Source of the DNA: Domibacillus iocasae
GTDB taxonomy: Bacteria > Bacillota > Bacilli > Bacillales > Domibacillaceae
Assembly: GCF_001750285.1 (NCBI RefSeq)
Contig: NZ_MAMP01000020.1
Location: 307,374 to 371,373, forward strand
DNA length: 64,000 bases
Reading direction: 5' to 3'
Part shown: one piece after another, positions 1 through 8,840 of the stretch
Numbering within the stretch: the first letter of the stretch is position 1
Layout of the letters: the number at the start of each line of letters is the position of its first letter
Notes under the pieces: generated by a model
Database searches by the model: none
Told to the model about the DNA's origin: nothing
What the model saw: only the letters and a program-made list of their open reading frames with translations
Position numbers and translations under genes: made by a program

Positions 1-648
1 TGCCCCCATTGGAGCCAGTACAGCCACTGCAATAACGAGATTGTATGAAGTATAGTTGAGTGCCGACACGATCCAGTTTGGGCCAGCACCTTGTAACGTA
101 TCGGCAACCTGTAAATCAGCTGCATTAATAGGGTTAACATACAAGCTGTAGATGGCAACAAAAAAAACCGTTACCAGCAAGATTGGCACAACATAACTAA
201 TCGCGTTAATCACACCCTTAATACCACTTATCACCGTCAGGAGAGAGATGAAGGCCATTAATAAGGTGCCCCATAGTGGTGTCAAATGAAATTGTTCTTC
301 AAATATCGCTCCTGCCCCCGCTATCATTGCCGCTAAGGCAGCAAATAAAAAAATGGTTATAATGACATCAATAATGGTGCCAAGGAAGTTTCCATTGGAA
401 AACCGTACAACTTCAACATAGGATGTTGCATTTAATGAGTGCCCTATAATTAAAATGAGATATCCAAAGAAAAAAAACAGTAATGTTGAAAGACTAATTC
501 CTAATAACCCATCCAGTCCATATACACTGAAAAACTGCAGAACTTCTTGACCAGAAGCAAAACCCGCCCCAACTACTGTACCAATGTAAGTTGCTGCGAC
601 TTTAAAAACAGTTATTTGGGCTGCAGTACGGCTTGTCACCCTGTTCAC
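1..648 (-). CDS. YkvI-like membrane transporter, partial (C-terminus beyond window)
   Basis: The minus strand is open from a GTG at 648 to the window edge, about 216 residues. It encodes several hydrophobic segments, with 'YIGTVVGAGFASGQE' near the N-terminus. That glycine-rich first helix is typical of the YkvI family within the APC-type transporter superfamily; the substrate is unknown. I chose GTG 648 because GAAGGA lies five bases upstream. ATG 654 has no room for a ribosome site, and GTG 639 is a third option. The gene is complete at its 5' end only because the window stops at base 1. The assignment rests on recalled family resemblance, not a search. Confidence 0.7.
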   Translation of the reverse strand, partial: MNRVTSRTAAQITVFKVAATYIGTVVGAGFASGQEVLQFFSVYGLDGLLGISLSTLLFFFFGYLILIIGHSLNATSYVEVVRFSNGNFLGTIIDVIITIFLFAALAAMIAGAGAIFEEQFHLTPLWGTLLMAFISLLTVISGIKGVINAISYVVPILLVTVFFVAIYSLYVNPINAADLQVADTLQGAGPNWIVSALNYTSYNLVIAVAVLAPMGA

Positions 649-679
649 CCCCATCCTTCACTCATTCATCATTGTCTTT

Positions 680-796
680 TCTATATAAGTTGAACAAAGA
701 TTCTTACTTTAGACAATAGTGACTATTTAGGCTAGTGCGTTTCATTTAGATGAAAGGAAGTGGAGAAAGCAAGAAGTTTAATTCAACTTATATAGA
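680..796. repeat. 15-bp perfect inverted repeat with 87-bp spacer
   Basis: The sequence tctatataagttgaa at 680-694 recurs as its exact reverse complement at 782-796. It lies between a transporter gene and a recombinase gene. It could be the ends of a small decayed mobile element or a pair of regulator sites; there is no coding sequence between the arms. Confidence 0.7.
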
Positions 797-1093
797 TTAA
801 ATAAATCGAAAAATGAAAGCACGTTATGTACCGGTAACCGCTTGTTTTTACCATGGATGTGTAGAAACCGTTTGTCCATTTCTTTAGTCACAGCATATGA
901 ATATGCCTTCTTGATTATTACTGTTGTGCGATGTTATGCTGCCTCTCACATAAACACTACTAAAAAATATGTTTTCCGATTACGTGACTGCTTATATAAA
1001 GTGGGACAAATATAAACCTTTTAAGTTACGCTGCCTAAAAATGGGGTGTTCTCGTCTAGCAATCTGTTAAAACAATCTTGCCTTATCATTTGA

Positions 1094-1134
1094 ATGTTAC
1101 ATAAATACATGTTACGGTTATATTAAGTAACATG
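1094..1134. promoter_or_regulatory. Triple ATGTTAC half-sites before the recombinase gene
   Basis: ATGTTAC occurs at 1094-1100 and 1109-1115, and its reverse complement GTAACAT at 1127-1133. The last two form an 8-bp inverted repeat (CATGTTAC/GTAACATG) ending about 14 bases before the GTG start at 1149. Position and symmetry suggest an operator or a translational hairpin. Confidence 0.4.
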
Positions 1135-1148
1135 AGGGAGAGAAAAAA

Positions 1149-1688
1149 GTGGAGTATGTGAATCCAATAAAAAGTATTCATGAAATAAAATTAATAAAAG
1201 ACATTTTAAAAGAACAATCCAGCCGCGACTTTATTTTATTTGTATTAGGGATTAATACCGGACTGAAAATTAATACACTGCTTTCTTTAAAGATTGATCA
1301 ATTGGTGAATGAATCAGGTGATATCCAGTCTTTTGTTTATATAGAGAACCAAAAGATTTATATAAATGACCAAGTTAAATCCGCTTTATCTTTTCACTTA
1401 CAGAAAACGAAGCCGCCAATAGACAGCTACCTTTTCAAATCACCTAAAAGTGAGTTGCCTATTTCGCGCCAGCAAGCCTATCGAGTAATACATGAAGCTG
1501 CTAGAAAGGCTGGCATTCTGGATCAGATCGGGACACATACGCTGCGAAAAACCTTTGGTTACCATGCTTATAAGAAGGGCGTGGCGATTTCCCTCATTCA
1601 AGCCCGTTTTCACCATGCCAGCCCTTCCGATACACTGCGATATATTGGAATGGATGACACCGACCAAAGAATAGATGTAAACCTGTAA
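1149..1688 (+). CDS. Short tyrosine recombinase, catalytic domain only, with Arg-to-Lys substitution
   Basis: A 179-aa protein consisting only of a tyrosine-recombinase catalytic domain, without the usual N-terminal core-binding domain. This matches a family of short Bacillus 'site-specific integrases'. Visible motifs are HTLRKTF (His/Arg box, residue ~130) and the C-terminal TLRYIGM carrying the nucleophilic Tyr. The first catalytic Arg box, normally TGLR, reads TGLKINTLL, so Lys replaces Arg. The box II pattern LxHSSPSxT is altered to FHHASPSDT. The start is a GTG preceded by GAGGGAG. The substitution may impair catalysis; the gene could be a decaying relic or a DNA-binding derivative. No attachment sites are apparent nearby. 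Confidence 0.75.
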   Translation: MEYVNPIKSIHEIKLIKDILKEQSSRDFILFVLGINTGLKINTLLSLKIDQLVNESGDIQSFVYIENQKIYINDQVKSALSFHLQKTKPPIDSYLFKSPKSELPISRQQAYRVIHEAARKAGILDQIGTHTLRKTFGYHAYKKGVAISLIQARFHHASPSDTLRYIGMDDTDQRIDVNL

Positions 1689-1766
1689 GAAGCATAGATA
1701 CATAACTATTTTAAAAAAAGTCTTCAAACAAAAGCGGGTGATTTGTCTGAAAACTCTCAAGATTAT

Positions 1767-2453
1767 TTATTCGTCAAATGTTTCTTCTCTGATGCAGGAA
1801 TGAATAGTGGTCGGTTCTGTAATTTTCTCATCCGTTACATGAAGTTGGCACGTCTTATTTTCTTTAACGTATTTAAAGACACCATTATTAAAATCGGTTC
1901 CGGTTTCTTTGTAAAAAATCCCTTCATGAATGACTTCGTCCGAATACGTAAAGACGATGCGATGTCCCTCACCCGCTTTTACTAAATAAGCTCTCGTCCC
2001 ATTATCAAAGAGATTGTCATCGTCTTCAACAGAGCGGTCAATGGATACAATGTGAAAATCAACAAATGAAATTTCACGCAGCAGCGTATTCACGAAAGAG
2101 CCCTTTTTAATTTCTTCCCAACGGCTTTGAGGAGACTGTCCAATAACAATTTGTGTAATGTTTAATTCACGGGCAACTTCCGCAATAACTTTTGCTGCCG
2201 GTCTTTTTTCATTATCGCGGAGAATAAATTCTTCAGCACCGGATTCTTCCGCAAGAAGTTTCCATTGATCAATGTATGCAGCTCTATCCGCACTTAATTC
2301 ATTCTCAGGAACTGAATCAACATTAAGGATGTAAAGCGGACAATCCAGCATATTAGCAAGCTTCGATCCGCGTCTGATTAACCGTTCGCCGTTTGGACCA
2401 TAATATGCGCAGACTAGTATGCTTTCATCCATCCGTGCTCTTAATTTTTTCAA
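1767..2453 (-). CDS. Universal-stress-protein-domain protein (KdpD-Usp-like)
   Basis: 228 aa. Residues ~8-145 form a UspA-type nucleotide-binding fold: the N-terminal strand 'ESILVCAYYGPNGERLIRRG', then 'ITQIVIGQSPQSRWEEI', which resembles the G-2x-G-9x-G/S ATP loop and especially the Usp domain of KdpD sensor kinases. Residues ~150-228 are an extra C-terminal region with no recognised domain. The gene is divergent from mrpA across 256 bp, so a link to sodium/potassium or pH homeostasis is plausible but inferred. There is no signal peptide or membrane segment, so it is cytoplasmic. Confidence 0.75.
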   Translation of the reverse strand: MKKLRARMDESILVCAYYGPNGERLIRRGSKLANMLDCPLYILNVDSVPENELSADRAAYIDQWKLLAEESGAEEFILRDNEKRPAAKVIAEVARELNITQIVIGQSPQSRWEEIKKGSFVNTLLREISFVDFHIVSIDRSVEDDDNLFDNGTRAYLVKAGEGHRIVFTYSDEVIHEGIFYKETGTDFNNGVFKYVKENKTCQLHVTDEKITEPTTIHSCIREETFDE

Positions 2454-2709
2454 AACAACGTCACCTCTATAATAAGTTTTCCGATCATTTTAAACGCTTT
2501 ATTTGTATTAAGCAAAAAAACAAAGAAATTTCCAAATAAATTCTTTTGTATCCCGAATGTTAGGATAAAGGGCAGCGCACAAAATTTCAACCCTTAATTT
2601 CAATTATTGTCCTTTTTATTTTTATTTTTTATCCAGTATAGCGCCTGCAAATCAGGTTTGCTACTCTAAGCATCACATTATATAAATCAATTAGTCAGGA
2701 GGGACTCGT

Positions 2710-5124
2710 TTGACTTTTATTCATTTTTTCATTCTCATTCCTATTTTAACGGCTTTTTTTATTCCACTCATAGGAAAGTTAGCGCCCAAACTTCATCTTG
2801 GCTGGCCAGCACTTTTTGTTCCAGTTATCTTGTTCGGGTTTTTCACTGCTCAAATCCCGGCCATTTCTGCTGGCGAAACCATTTCTGGATCTGTTGTGTG
2901 GATGCAGGCGTTAGACCTTTATTTTTCAGTTTATTTAGATGGACTCAGCCTTATTTTCACTTTATTAATCACAGGAATCGGAAGCCTGGTTGTGTTGTAT
3001 TCAACTTTTTACCTGTCAAAAGAAAGAGAATCACTCTCCCATTTTTATGCTTATCTGCTGCTTTTTATGGGCGCGATGCTTGGGGTTGTGTTATCGGATA
3101 ATTTAATGGTGCTGTACCTTTTCTGGGAGTTAACGAGCATCTCTTCCTTTTTATTAATTGCTTTTTGGTTTCGGCGAAAAAAATCCCGGTACGGTGCCCA
3201 AAAATCCTTTCTTATTACAGTTAGCGGCGGTATTTCGATGCTTGTCGGGTTCATCATGCTTCAAGTGATGAGCGGGACAAACAGTATCCAGGAAATCATT
3301 GCGATGAGAGATTCTCTCCAGGAGCATGAGTTGTTTGTTCCAGCGCTTATCTTGATTTTGCTTGGTGCCTTTACGAAATCAGCTCAATTTCCATTTCATA
3401 TATGGCTTCCTGATGCAATGGAAGCGCCAACGCCGGTCAGTGCCTACCTTCATTCGGCCACAATGGTCAAAGCAGGATTATTTTTAGTGGCCCGCTTTAC
3501 ACCTGTTTTCGGAGGAGAAGCGACATGGTTCTGGCTTGTGAGCGGTGTGGGGATTTTCACAATGTTTTGGGGATCCTTCTCAGCCGTGAAACAAAAAGAC
3601 CTGAAAGCACTGCTCGCATATTCAACGATCAGCCAGCTCGGGTTAATTATGTCACTGTTCGGTCTCGGTTCTGCTGCCCTTCAAGGTGGTGCTTCTACCG
3701 AATCTATAATTTACACAAAAGCGATTTTTGTGGCACTTTTTCACCTTGTGAACCATTCTACTTTTAAAGGTGCTTTGTTTATGGTAGTAGGTATTGTTGA
3801 CCATGAAGTGGGAACGCGGGACATCCGGAAACTTGGCGGTCTGATTTCATTGATGCCAGTCACGTTTACACTCGCTGTGATCAGCAGCTTCTCCATGGCG
3901 GGTCTCCCTCCATTCAACGGATTTTTAAGCAAGGAAATGTTTTTTACAGCTGCGCTGAATGCAAATAATTTGACCATCTTTTCAATGGAAACGTGGGGTC
4001 TTTTATTTCCGATTATTGCATGGGTGGGCAGTATTTTCACCTTTGCGTATTCCATGATCATTGTCTTTCGGACATTCCTTGGTCCGTATCGCCGTGAAAG
4101 GCTGGAGAAAACGCCGCATGAAGCACCGATCGGAATGCTGATTTCACCGATTATATTATGTGTGCTCATTATTCTGCTGTTTTTCATGCCTAATCAATTA
4201 AGTCACTACCTGCTTTCACCGGCCATGAACAGTATCCTGCCGACTTACCAAAATACGGAAGGCCTTATTCCTAAAATCTCTGCCTGGCATGGATTTAATT
4301 TGGAACTATTCATGACTGCCGGCGTTGTCGTATTTGGCGCTTTCCTTATGAAGACATTCCGTTTTTGGAACTTTGTTTACGACTTGTTTCCTGAGCATCG
4401 AAGTATCGACCGCGGATATCAATGGGTACTGGCCAAAAGCGAAAGTGGATCAAAACGGGCAACAGACCTCTATATGACAGGATTTTTGCGACACTACCTT
4501 TATTATATCTATGGATTTCTTCTGCTTTTAGTAGGAGGCACACTATGGCTGACAGGAAGCATCGTGATTGATCCGTCAGATGATGTGCCGGTCAGTTTAT
4601 ACGAAGGAATTATTGTCGCTGTTATGGCAGCAGCGGCAATCGGTATTCTCTTTACGAAATCACGCTTGACCGCCACGCTTTTAAATGGCGTGCTTGGTTA
4701 TTCGATTGCTGTTTTCTTTGTCTTATTTAGGGCACCGGATCTCGCCCTTACACAGCTTGTTGTAGAAACGGTGACCACTGTGCTATTTCTTCTTTGCTTC
4801 TATCATCTGCCTGAATGGTCAAAAGAAGAGCGTTCAGTAAAGGTGCGCCTCCCGAAAATGATTATTTCTATCGGGATGGGGGCACTGACTGTTTTACTTG
4901 CCCTTTCTGTACAGGGAAACAAGATGTTTGAATCGATCTCAAGTTATTTTGAAGATTCCTATGAGCTTGCAGGCGGCCGGAACATCGTTAATGCAATTTT
5001 AGGGGATTTCAGGGCCTTTGATACGATGCTTGAAGTCGTTGTTCTATTTATTGCGGGCATCGGTGTCTACACGCTTATTAAATTAAAAGCACCGAAAGGA
5101 GAGGATGATATTGAGAGAGAATGA
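2710..5124 (+). CDS. mrpA: Na+/H+ antiporter subunit A
   Basis: 804 aa, the large ND5-like subunit of the hetero-oligomeric Mrp (Sha/Mnh) cation/proton antiporter, first gene of mrpABCDEFG. The protein is hydrophobic throughout. The Proton_antipo core spans ~residues 65-400, with conserved Glu140 (LFWELTS) and Lys223 (AFTKSAQFPFHIWLP). A C-terminal extension contains the MrpB-like segment RAPDLALTQLVVETVTT. The start is TTG at 2710, preceded by a strong CAGGAGGG site. It overlaps mrpB by 14 bp, indicating translational coupling. In Bacillus the complex exports Na+ and supports alkaline pH and salt tolerance and, in B. subtilis, sporulation. Confidence 0.95.
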   Translation: MTFIHFFILIPILTAFFIPLIGKLAPKLHLGWPALFVPVILFGFFTAQIPAISAGETISGSVVWMQALDLYFSVYLDGLSLIFTLLITGIGSLVVLYSTFYLSKERESLSHFYAYLLLFMGAMLGVVLSDNLMVLYLFWELTSISSFLLIAFWFRRKKSRYGAQKSFLITVSGGISMLVGFIMLQVMSGTNSIQEIIAMRDSLQEHELFVPALILILLGAFTKSAQFPFHIWLPDAMEAPTPVSAYLHSATMVKAGLFLVARFTPVFGGEATWFWLVSGVGIFTMFWGSFSAVKQKDLKALLAYSTISQLGLIMSLFGLGSAALQGGASTESIIYTKAIFVALFHLVNHSTFKGALFMVVGIVDHEVGTRDIRKLGGLISLMPVTFTLAVISSFSMAGLPPFNGFLSKEMFFTAALNANNLTIFSMETWGLLFPIIAWVGSIFTFAYSMIIVFRTFLGPYRRERLEKTPHEAPIGMLISPIILCVLIILLFFMPNQLSHYLLSPAMNSILPTYQNTEGLIPKISAWHGFNLELFMTAGVVVFGAFLMKTFRFWNFVYDLFPEHRSIDRGYQWVLAKSESGSKRATDLYMTGFLRHYLYYIYGFLLLLVGGTLWLTGSIVIDPSDDVPVSLYEGIIVAVMAAAAIGILFTKSRLTATLLNGVLGYSIAVFFVLFRAPDLALTQLVVETVTTVLFLLCFYHLPEWSKEERSVKVRLPKMIISIGMGALTVLLALSVQGNKMFESISSYFEDSYELAGGRNIVNAILGDFRAFDTMLEVVVLFIAGIGVYTLIKLKAPKGEDDIERE

Positions 5125-5533
5125 TGTCATTTTGCAGACGGTGTCAAAAATCGCTGTGTTTATTATTTTAACATTCGGCGTTTATTTATTTCTGGCAGGT
5201 CATCATAATCCAGGAGGCGGATTTATCGGAGGACTAACGCTCTCATCCGCTTTTGTCCTTTTGTATTTATCATTTGATGTAGAAACCGTTAATGCGGGTA
5301 TTCCACTTGATTATAAAAAAGTGGCAGCATTAGGTGTTCTGATCGCTGTCTTGACTGGAATGGGCTCTTTGTTATTCGGCAGTTCATTCCTTAGCCAAAC
5401 ATTTGCTTACTTCGATCTTCCTATTTTCGGAAAAACAGAGCTTGCTACCGTCGTACTGTTCGAGTCAGGGGTGGCACTTGGTGTAATTGGCGTTGTGGTC
5501 ACCATTATGATTAGTATTAGTGAGGATGTGTAA
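5111..5533 (+). CDS. mrpB: Na+/H+ antiporter subunit B
   Basis: About 140 aa with four hydrophobic segments and the MrpB hallmark 'AGHHNPGGGFIGGLT' near residue 30. The reading frame also offers ATG 5105, but AAAGGAG then lies only three bases upstream. TTG 5111 has a nine-base spacing and gives MRENDVILQ, aligning with known MrpB N-termini, so I prefer it. It overlaps the end of mrpA and is followed by mrpC after one base. It is a membrane subunit of the Mrp complex. Confidence 0.93.
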   Translation: MRENDVILQTVSKIAVFIILTFGVYLFLAGHHNPGGGFIGGLTLSSAFVLLYLSFDVETVNAGIPLDYKKVAALGVLIAVLTGMGSLLFGSSFLSQTFAYFDLPIFGKTELATVVLFESGVALGVIGVVVTIMISISEDV

Positions 5534-5534
5534 T

Positions 5535-5873
5535 ATGGAAACAATTATTACTCTTTTAGTAGGAATACTCGTATCTGTTGCCACCTACCTTCTGCTTTCA
5601 AAAAATTTAATCCGGGTTGTGTTGGGTACAGCCATTTTGTCACATGCGGTTCATTTGCTTCTGATGACAATGGGCGGGTTGAAGATAGGAAGTGTTCCCA
5701 TTTTAGGCGATCAGGTTGAAACGTATACCGATGCGCTGCCTCAAGCACTGATTTTGACAGCCATTGTCATCAGTTTTGCCGTAACCGCCTTTTTCCTTGT
5801 TCTTGTGTATCGGACATATCAAAGTACTGGAACCGATAATTTGTATGAACTGAAAGGGTCAAAAGATGAATAA
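5535..5873 (+). CDS. mrpC: Na+/H+ antiporter subunit C
   Basis: 112 aa, three membrane segments, homologous to NuoK of complex I. The conserved tract 'LPQALILTAIVISFAVTAF' carries the family's LxQALxLTAIVI signature. I start at ATG 5535, where METIITLLVGI begins immediately after the mrpB stop; the upstream in-frame extension to 5520 lies inside mrpB and has no separate ribosome site. It overlaps mrpD by 8 bp. Confidence 0.94.
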   Translation: METIITLLVGILVSVATYLLLSKNLIRVVLGTAILSHAVHLLLMTMGGLKIGSVPILGDQVETYTDALPQALILTAIVISFAVTAFFLVLVYRTYQSTGTDNLYELKGSKDE

Positions 5874-7347
5874 TATTTTAGTTTTTCCAATGGTCCTGCC
5901 GATCATAGCGGGTGTTCTTCTTCTCTTCTTCCGCTCAAATCCAAACATTCAGCGGTGGGGCAGCATCTTAACGATGATCGTCGTCTTTTTAATCAGCCTT
6001 TGGATTTTGCAGCAGGTAATGATTCAAGGCATCCTACGTCTTGATTTTGGAGAATGGCTGCCTCCATTTGGAATTACCTTTGTTGCAGATGCATTTGCGA
6101 TGCTTCTTGTAACAGCATCTTCTCTTGTATCTATTCTTTGTTTATTATATGCAGCTTTTGCCAAAGATGAAAAAAGAGAGCATTTCTTTTTATATCCTTT
6201 CTTATTGCTGCTGGTTGCCGGTGTAAATGGCTCATTTTTAACAGGAGATTTATTTAATTTATTTGTTTGTTTTGAAGTCATGCTTCTTGCTTCCTATGTA
6301 TTAATGACACTCGGCGGTGAGAAAAAACAGCTGACCGAAGGAATCAAATACATTTTAATTAATATTTTATCATCCTGGCTTTTCCTGCTGGGTATGGCCT
6401 ATTTATATGGAACACTCGGAACATTGAACATGGCGCATTTGTCTGTGCGGATTGCAGAAGCCGGCCAGCCGCCCCTGCTCACGACTATTAGTATTTTGTT
6501 TTTAGTCGTCTTTTCTTTAAAAGCAGGATTGGTTCTTTACTTCTGGCTTCCGGGATCTTACGGGGCACTGCCGACAGCCGTTTCCGCCTTATTTGCTGCA
6601 CTGCTTACAAAAGTAGGTGTTTATGCGCTATTCCGCTTCTTTACATTATTGTTTTATCATGAACCATCCGTTACGCATACCATGATCGGATGGATGGCAA
6701 TTGCCACAATGGTGGGAGGAAGCCTCGGTGCCATCGCCTACAAAGATATAAGAAAAATCGCCGCTTACAACGTGGTCATTGCAATCGGTTTTATTCTTGT
6801 TGGCCTGGCATCGTTTAACTATGAAGCCATCCAGGGATCTATTTATTACTTAATCCATGATATTCTTTTAAAGGGAATGCTGTTTCTTCTCATTGGTACA
6901 GTCATTTATGTATCCGGCAAGACGAGACTAGATCAAGCAAGCGGTTTAATTGCAAACTACCCTTTGTTCGGCTGGATGTTTTTAATTATGCTCCTTTCAT
7001 TAGGCGGCATTCCACCGTTCAGCGGATTCGCCGGCAAGCTTTTAATTGGCCAGGGAGCAATTGGCGCCCAAGAATATGTGATGGTTGCCACAGCTTTTTT
7101 ATCCAGTTTATTTGTTTTATATTCACTTTTACGCATCTTTTTAAATATGTTCTGGGGCGAAACATCTATTCGCCTGAAAGATCAGATGCATTTATCAAAA
7201 GGAACCCTGGCTCCTCTCTTGATTCTGGCTGTATTAACAACCGGCCTTGGGCTGGGAATGGGCATTCTTGCTCCTTATGTTTCTGAGGCGGCCAATGTGC
7301 TGATGAACCCTGAACTTTATATTGAGAAGGCCTTAAACCATAAATAA
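5866..7347 (+). CDS. mrpD: Na+/H+ antiporter subunit D
   Basis: 493 aa, NuoM/NuoN-like proton-translocating subunit with about 14 hydrophobic segments. Glu137 (LFVCFEVMLL) and Lys219 (VFSLKAGLVLYFWLPG) are the acid/lysine pair needed for transport in the family and are both present. The start ATG overlaps the mrpC end. It is slightly separated from mrpE (30 bp), where a new strong ribosome site appears. Confidence 0.95.
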   Translation: MNNILVFPMVLPIIAGVLLLFFRSNPNIQRWGSILTMIVVFLISLWILQQVMIQGILRLDFGEWLPPFGITFVADAFAMLLVTASSLVSILCLLYAAFAKDEKREHFFLYPFLLLLVAGVNGSFLTGDLFNLFVCFEVMLLASYVLMTLGGEKKQLTEGIKYILINILSSWLFLLGMAYLYGTLGTLNMAHLSVRIAEAGQPPLLTTISILFLVVFSLKAGLVLYFWLPGSYGALPTAVSALFAALLTKVGVYALFRFFTLLFYHEPSVTHTMIGWMAIATMVGGSLGAIAYKDIRKIAAYNVVIAIGFILVGLASFNYEAIQGSIYYLIHDILLKGMLFLLIGTVIYVSGKTRLDQASGLIANYPLFGWMFLIMLLSLGGIPPFSGFAGKLLIGQGAIGAQEYVMVATAFLSSLFVLYSLLRIFLNMFWGETSIRLKDQMHLSKGTLAPLLILAVLTTGLGLGMGILAPYVSEAANVLMNPELYIEKALNHK

Positions 7348-7377
7348 TTCAATTGTCTGCCAAGGAGGTGGAGATCA

Positions 7378-7863
7378 TTGCCTGTACAATTTCTATTAAA
7401 CTTATTAATTGCTGTTTTGTGGGTGTTTTTGAAAGATGCAGATACATTTAAAATTCCCGATTTTGTTACTGGATTTTTAATCGGGGTTGTTATTATCTTT
7501 CTTATGCATCGATTTTTCGGCACACCTTTTTATTTAAAGCGTGCCTACTCCATGCTGAAGCTGCTTTGGATCTTCAATTATGAACTTTGGACATCCAGTA
7601 TATTGATTATGAAACAAATCTTACTTCCAAGTGCCACGTTTGAACCCGGGACTTTCTCTTATGAAACAAAGCTCAAAAGCGATTGGGAGGTGACCGCGCT
7701 TGCCCTTCTGCTTATGTTAACGCCTGGTTCAGTTGTACTGCGCATTTCACCCGAGGGAAACGTGTTTTATATCCATGCAATGGACGTGAAAGATTCAAAA
7801 CCAATACTCTTAAAGTCCATTCAGATGTATGAAAAAATTATTCTGGAGGTGACCCGTCCGTGA
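7378..7863 (+). CDS. mrpE: Na+/H+ antiporter subunit E
   Basis: 161 aa, MrpE family: two or three N-terminal membrane helices followed by a soluble region with 'LALLLMLTPGSVVLRISPEG', the conserved TPGT/S-type element. The TTG start at 7378 follows CAAGGAGGTGGAGATCA, an almost perfect Shine-Dalgarno site. It overlaps mrpF by four bases. Confidence 0.94.
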   Translation: MPVQFLLNLLIAVLWVFLKDADTFKIPDFVTGFLIGVVIIFLMHRFFGTPFYLKRAYSMLKLLWIFNYELWTSSILIMKQILLPSATFEPGTFSYETKLKSDWEVTALALLLMLTPGSVVLRISPEGNVFYIHAMDVKDSKPILLKSIQMYEKIILEVTRP

Positions 7864-8144
7864 CAAACTTCATCTTTGTGGCAGCGATCATTTTGTTTAG
7901 CCTCTCTATCGCCCTCTTGCTGATCCGGGTTTTAAAAGGGCCTACATTGCCTGATCGTGTAGTAGCTTTTGATGTGATCGGGGTTAACCTTATTTCAATC
8001 GTGGCAGTATTAAGTGTTGTGCTGCGGACAAAGGCATACTTGGAAGTCATTTTAATTATTGCTATTCTTGCTTTTATCAGCACGATTGCTTTCTCAAAAT
8101 ACATTGAGAGGGGGCGTATCATTGACAGAAAACCAGATCGTTGA
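7860..8144 (+). CDS. mrpF: Na+/H+ antiporter subunit F
   Basis: 94 aa with three membrane segments and the MrpF signature 'LKGPTLPDRVVAFDVIG' (residues ~22-40). The GTG start overlaps the mrpE stop and has CTGGAGGTGA upstream. The end overlaps mrpG by 23 bp, the tight packing typical of this operon. Confidence 0.94.
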   Translation: MTNFIFVAAIILFSLSIALLLIRVLKGPTLPDRVVAFDVIGVNLISIVAVLSVVLRTKAYLEVILIIAILAFISTIAFSKYIERGRIIDRKPDR

Positions 8145-8493
8145 ATTGATCGCAGCATTGATGGTCCTGCTCGGCAGCATTATGGCGCTCATAAGTGCTT
8201 ATGGCATTTTAAGTCTTCCAGATGTTTATACACGCTCACACGCTGGAACAAAAAGTTCGACACTTGCTGTATTATTGGCGTTGACCGGCGTATTTATTTT
8301 TTTCTGGTCTGCTGAACATTATGTGAGCATTCGCCTTGTACTTGGTATTGTCTTTCTATATTTAACGGCACCTGTTGCCGGGCATCTCATTTGCCGGGCT
8401 GCTTACAATTCCGAAGCGGAAATGAAAGATGGGACGGGAGAAAACAGCTTCAGGTACAGCAGTCCTCAAAAAAAGAAAAATTCTATTGACTGA
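8122..8493 (+). CDS. mrpG: Na+/H+ antiporter subunit G
   Basis: 123 aa, three hydrophobic segments. 'YGILSLPDVYTRSHAGTKSSTLAVLLALTG' is split across helices and contains the MrpG hallmark LPDVYTRxHAxTK. I start at TTG 8122 (MTENQIVELI) because GAGAGGGGGCG sits just upstream. The frame is open back to 8059, but that stretch is mrpF coding sequence in another frame. Confidence 0.93.
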   Translation: MTENQIVELIAALMVLLGSIMALISAYGILSLPDVYTRSHAGTKSSTLAVLLALTGVFIFFWSAEHYVSIRLVLGIVFLYLTAPVAGHLICRAAYNSEAEMKDGTGENSFRYSSPQKKKNSID

Positions 8494-8572
8494 ACAAGCA
8501 ACATCTATACTTGAGACCATCATTTCCGTAGCTGGATTGGGATTTGTTTTGTTACTAAGCTTATTCGTATAA
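8486..8572 (+). CDS. Possible 28-aa membrane peptide coupled to mrpG
   Basis: A TTG at 8486 overlaps the last three codons of mrpG. It opens a 28-codon frame whose product has an acidic start (MTEQATSILETI) and one hydrophobic helix (VAGLGFVLLLSLFV). There is no good Shine-Dalgarno, only AAAAAAAGAAA, so translation would depend on coupling. It lies before the operon terminator. It could be a small accessory peptide or chance. Confidence 0.35.
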   Translation: MTEQATSILETIISVAGLGFVLLLSLFV

Positions 8573-8596
8573 ACCAATCTTTTCGGGCGGTAGATT

Positions 8597-8643
8597 CCCC
8601 ACTTATTCTCTTAGTATCTTCTAAGTTTATAAGCGGGGTTTTT
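8597..8643 (+). terminator. Rho-independent terminator of the mrp operon
   Basis: CCCCACTTAT (8597-8606) pairs with ATAAGCGGGG (8629-8638) apart from one mismatch, with an inner CTTAG/CTAAG helix, followed by five Ts. Confidence 0.85.
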
Positions 8644-8840
8644 GCTGCCCATTCATCTTAAATAAAGGGAGCACTTGATGGAGATAAAGACGTATATGAA
8701 AAGCAGCCCACGCGGACGACAACCCTTGCTGTATTTATATTGGTCCAAATAGAAATACACCGCTTCACGCGTGTTATGTTAAATAAGTTCTTCTTAAGCT
8801 ACGAGTAAAGACCGAAAAGCACTCGATCAATATTTATATC

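Larger units (their letters stand above)
649..1148. other. 500-bp intergenic region between divergent genes
   Basis: No convincing gene is visible. The region holds a 15-bp perfect inverted repeat (680-694 and 782-796) and three ATGTTAC/GTAACAT half-sites just before the recombinase gene. The rest is AT-rich without recognisable structure. Confidence 0.6.

Noticed and set aside
2454..2709. Possible riboswitch upstream of mrpA
   Set aside because: Looked for Na+ or c-di-AMP aptamer-like conserved cores and strong hairpins; none convincing.
8678..8752. 24-codon frame MEIKTYMKSSPRG... with GGGAG upstream of its ATG
   Set aside because: Too short, no conservation information, no terminator of its own; it may be chance.
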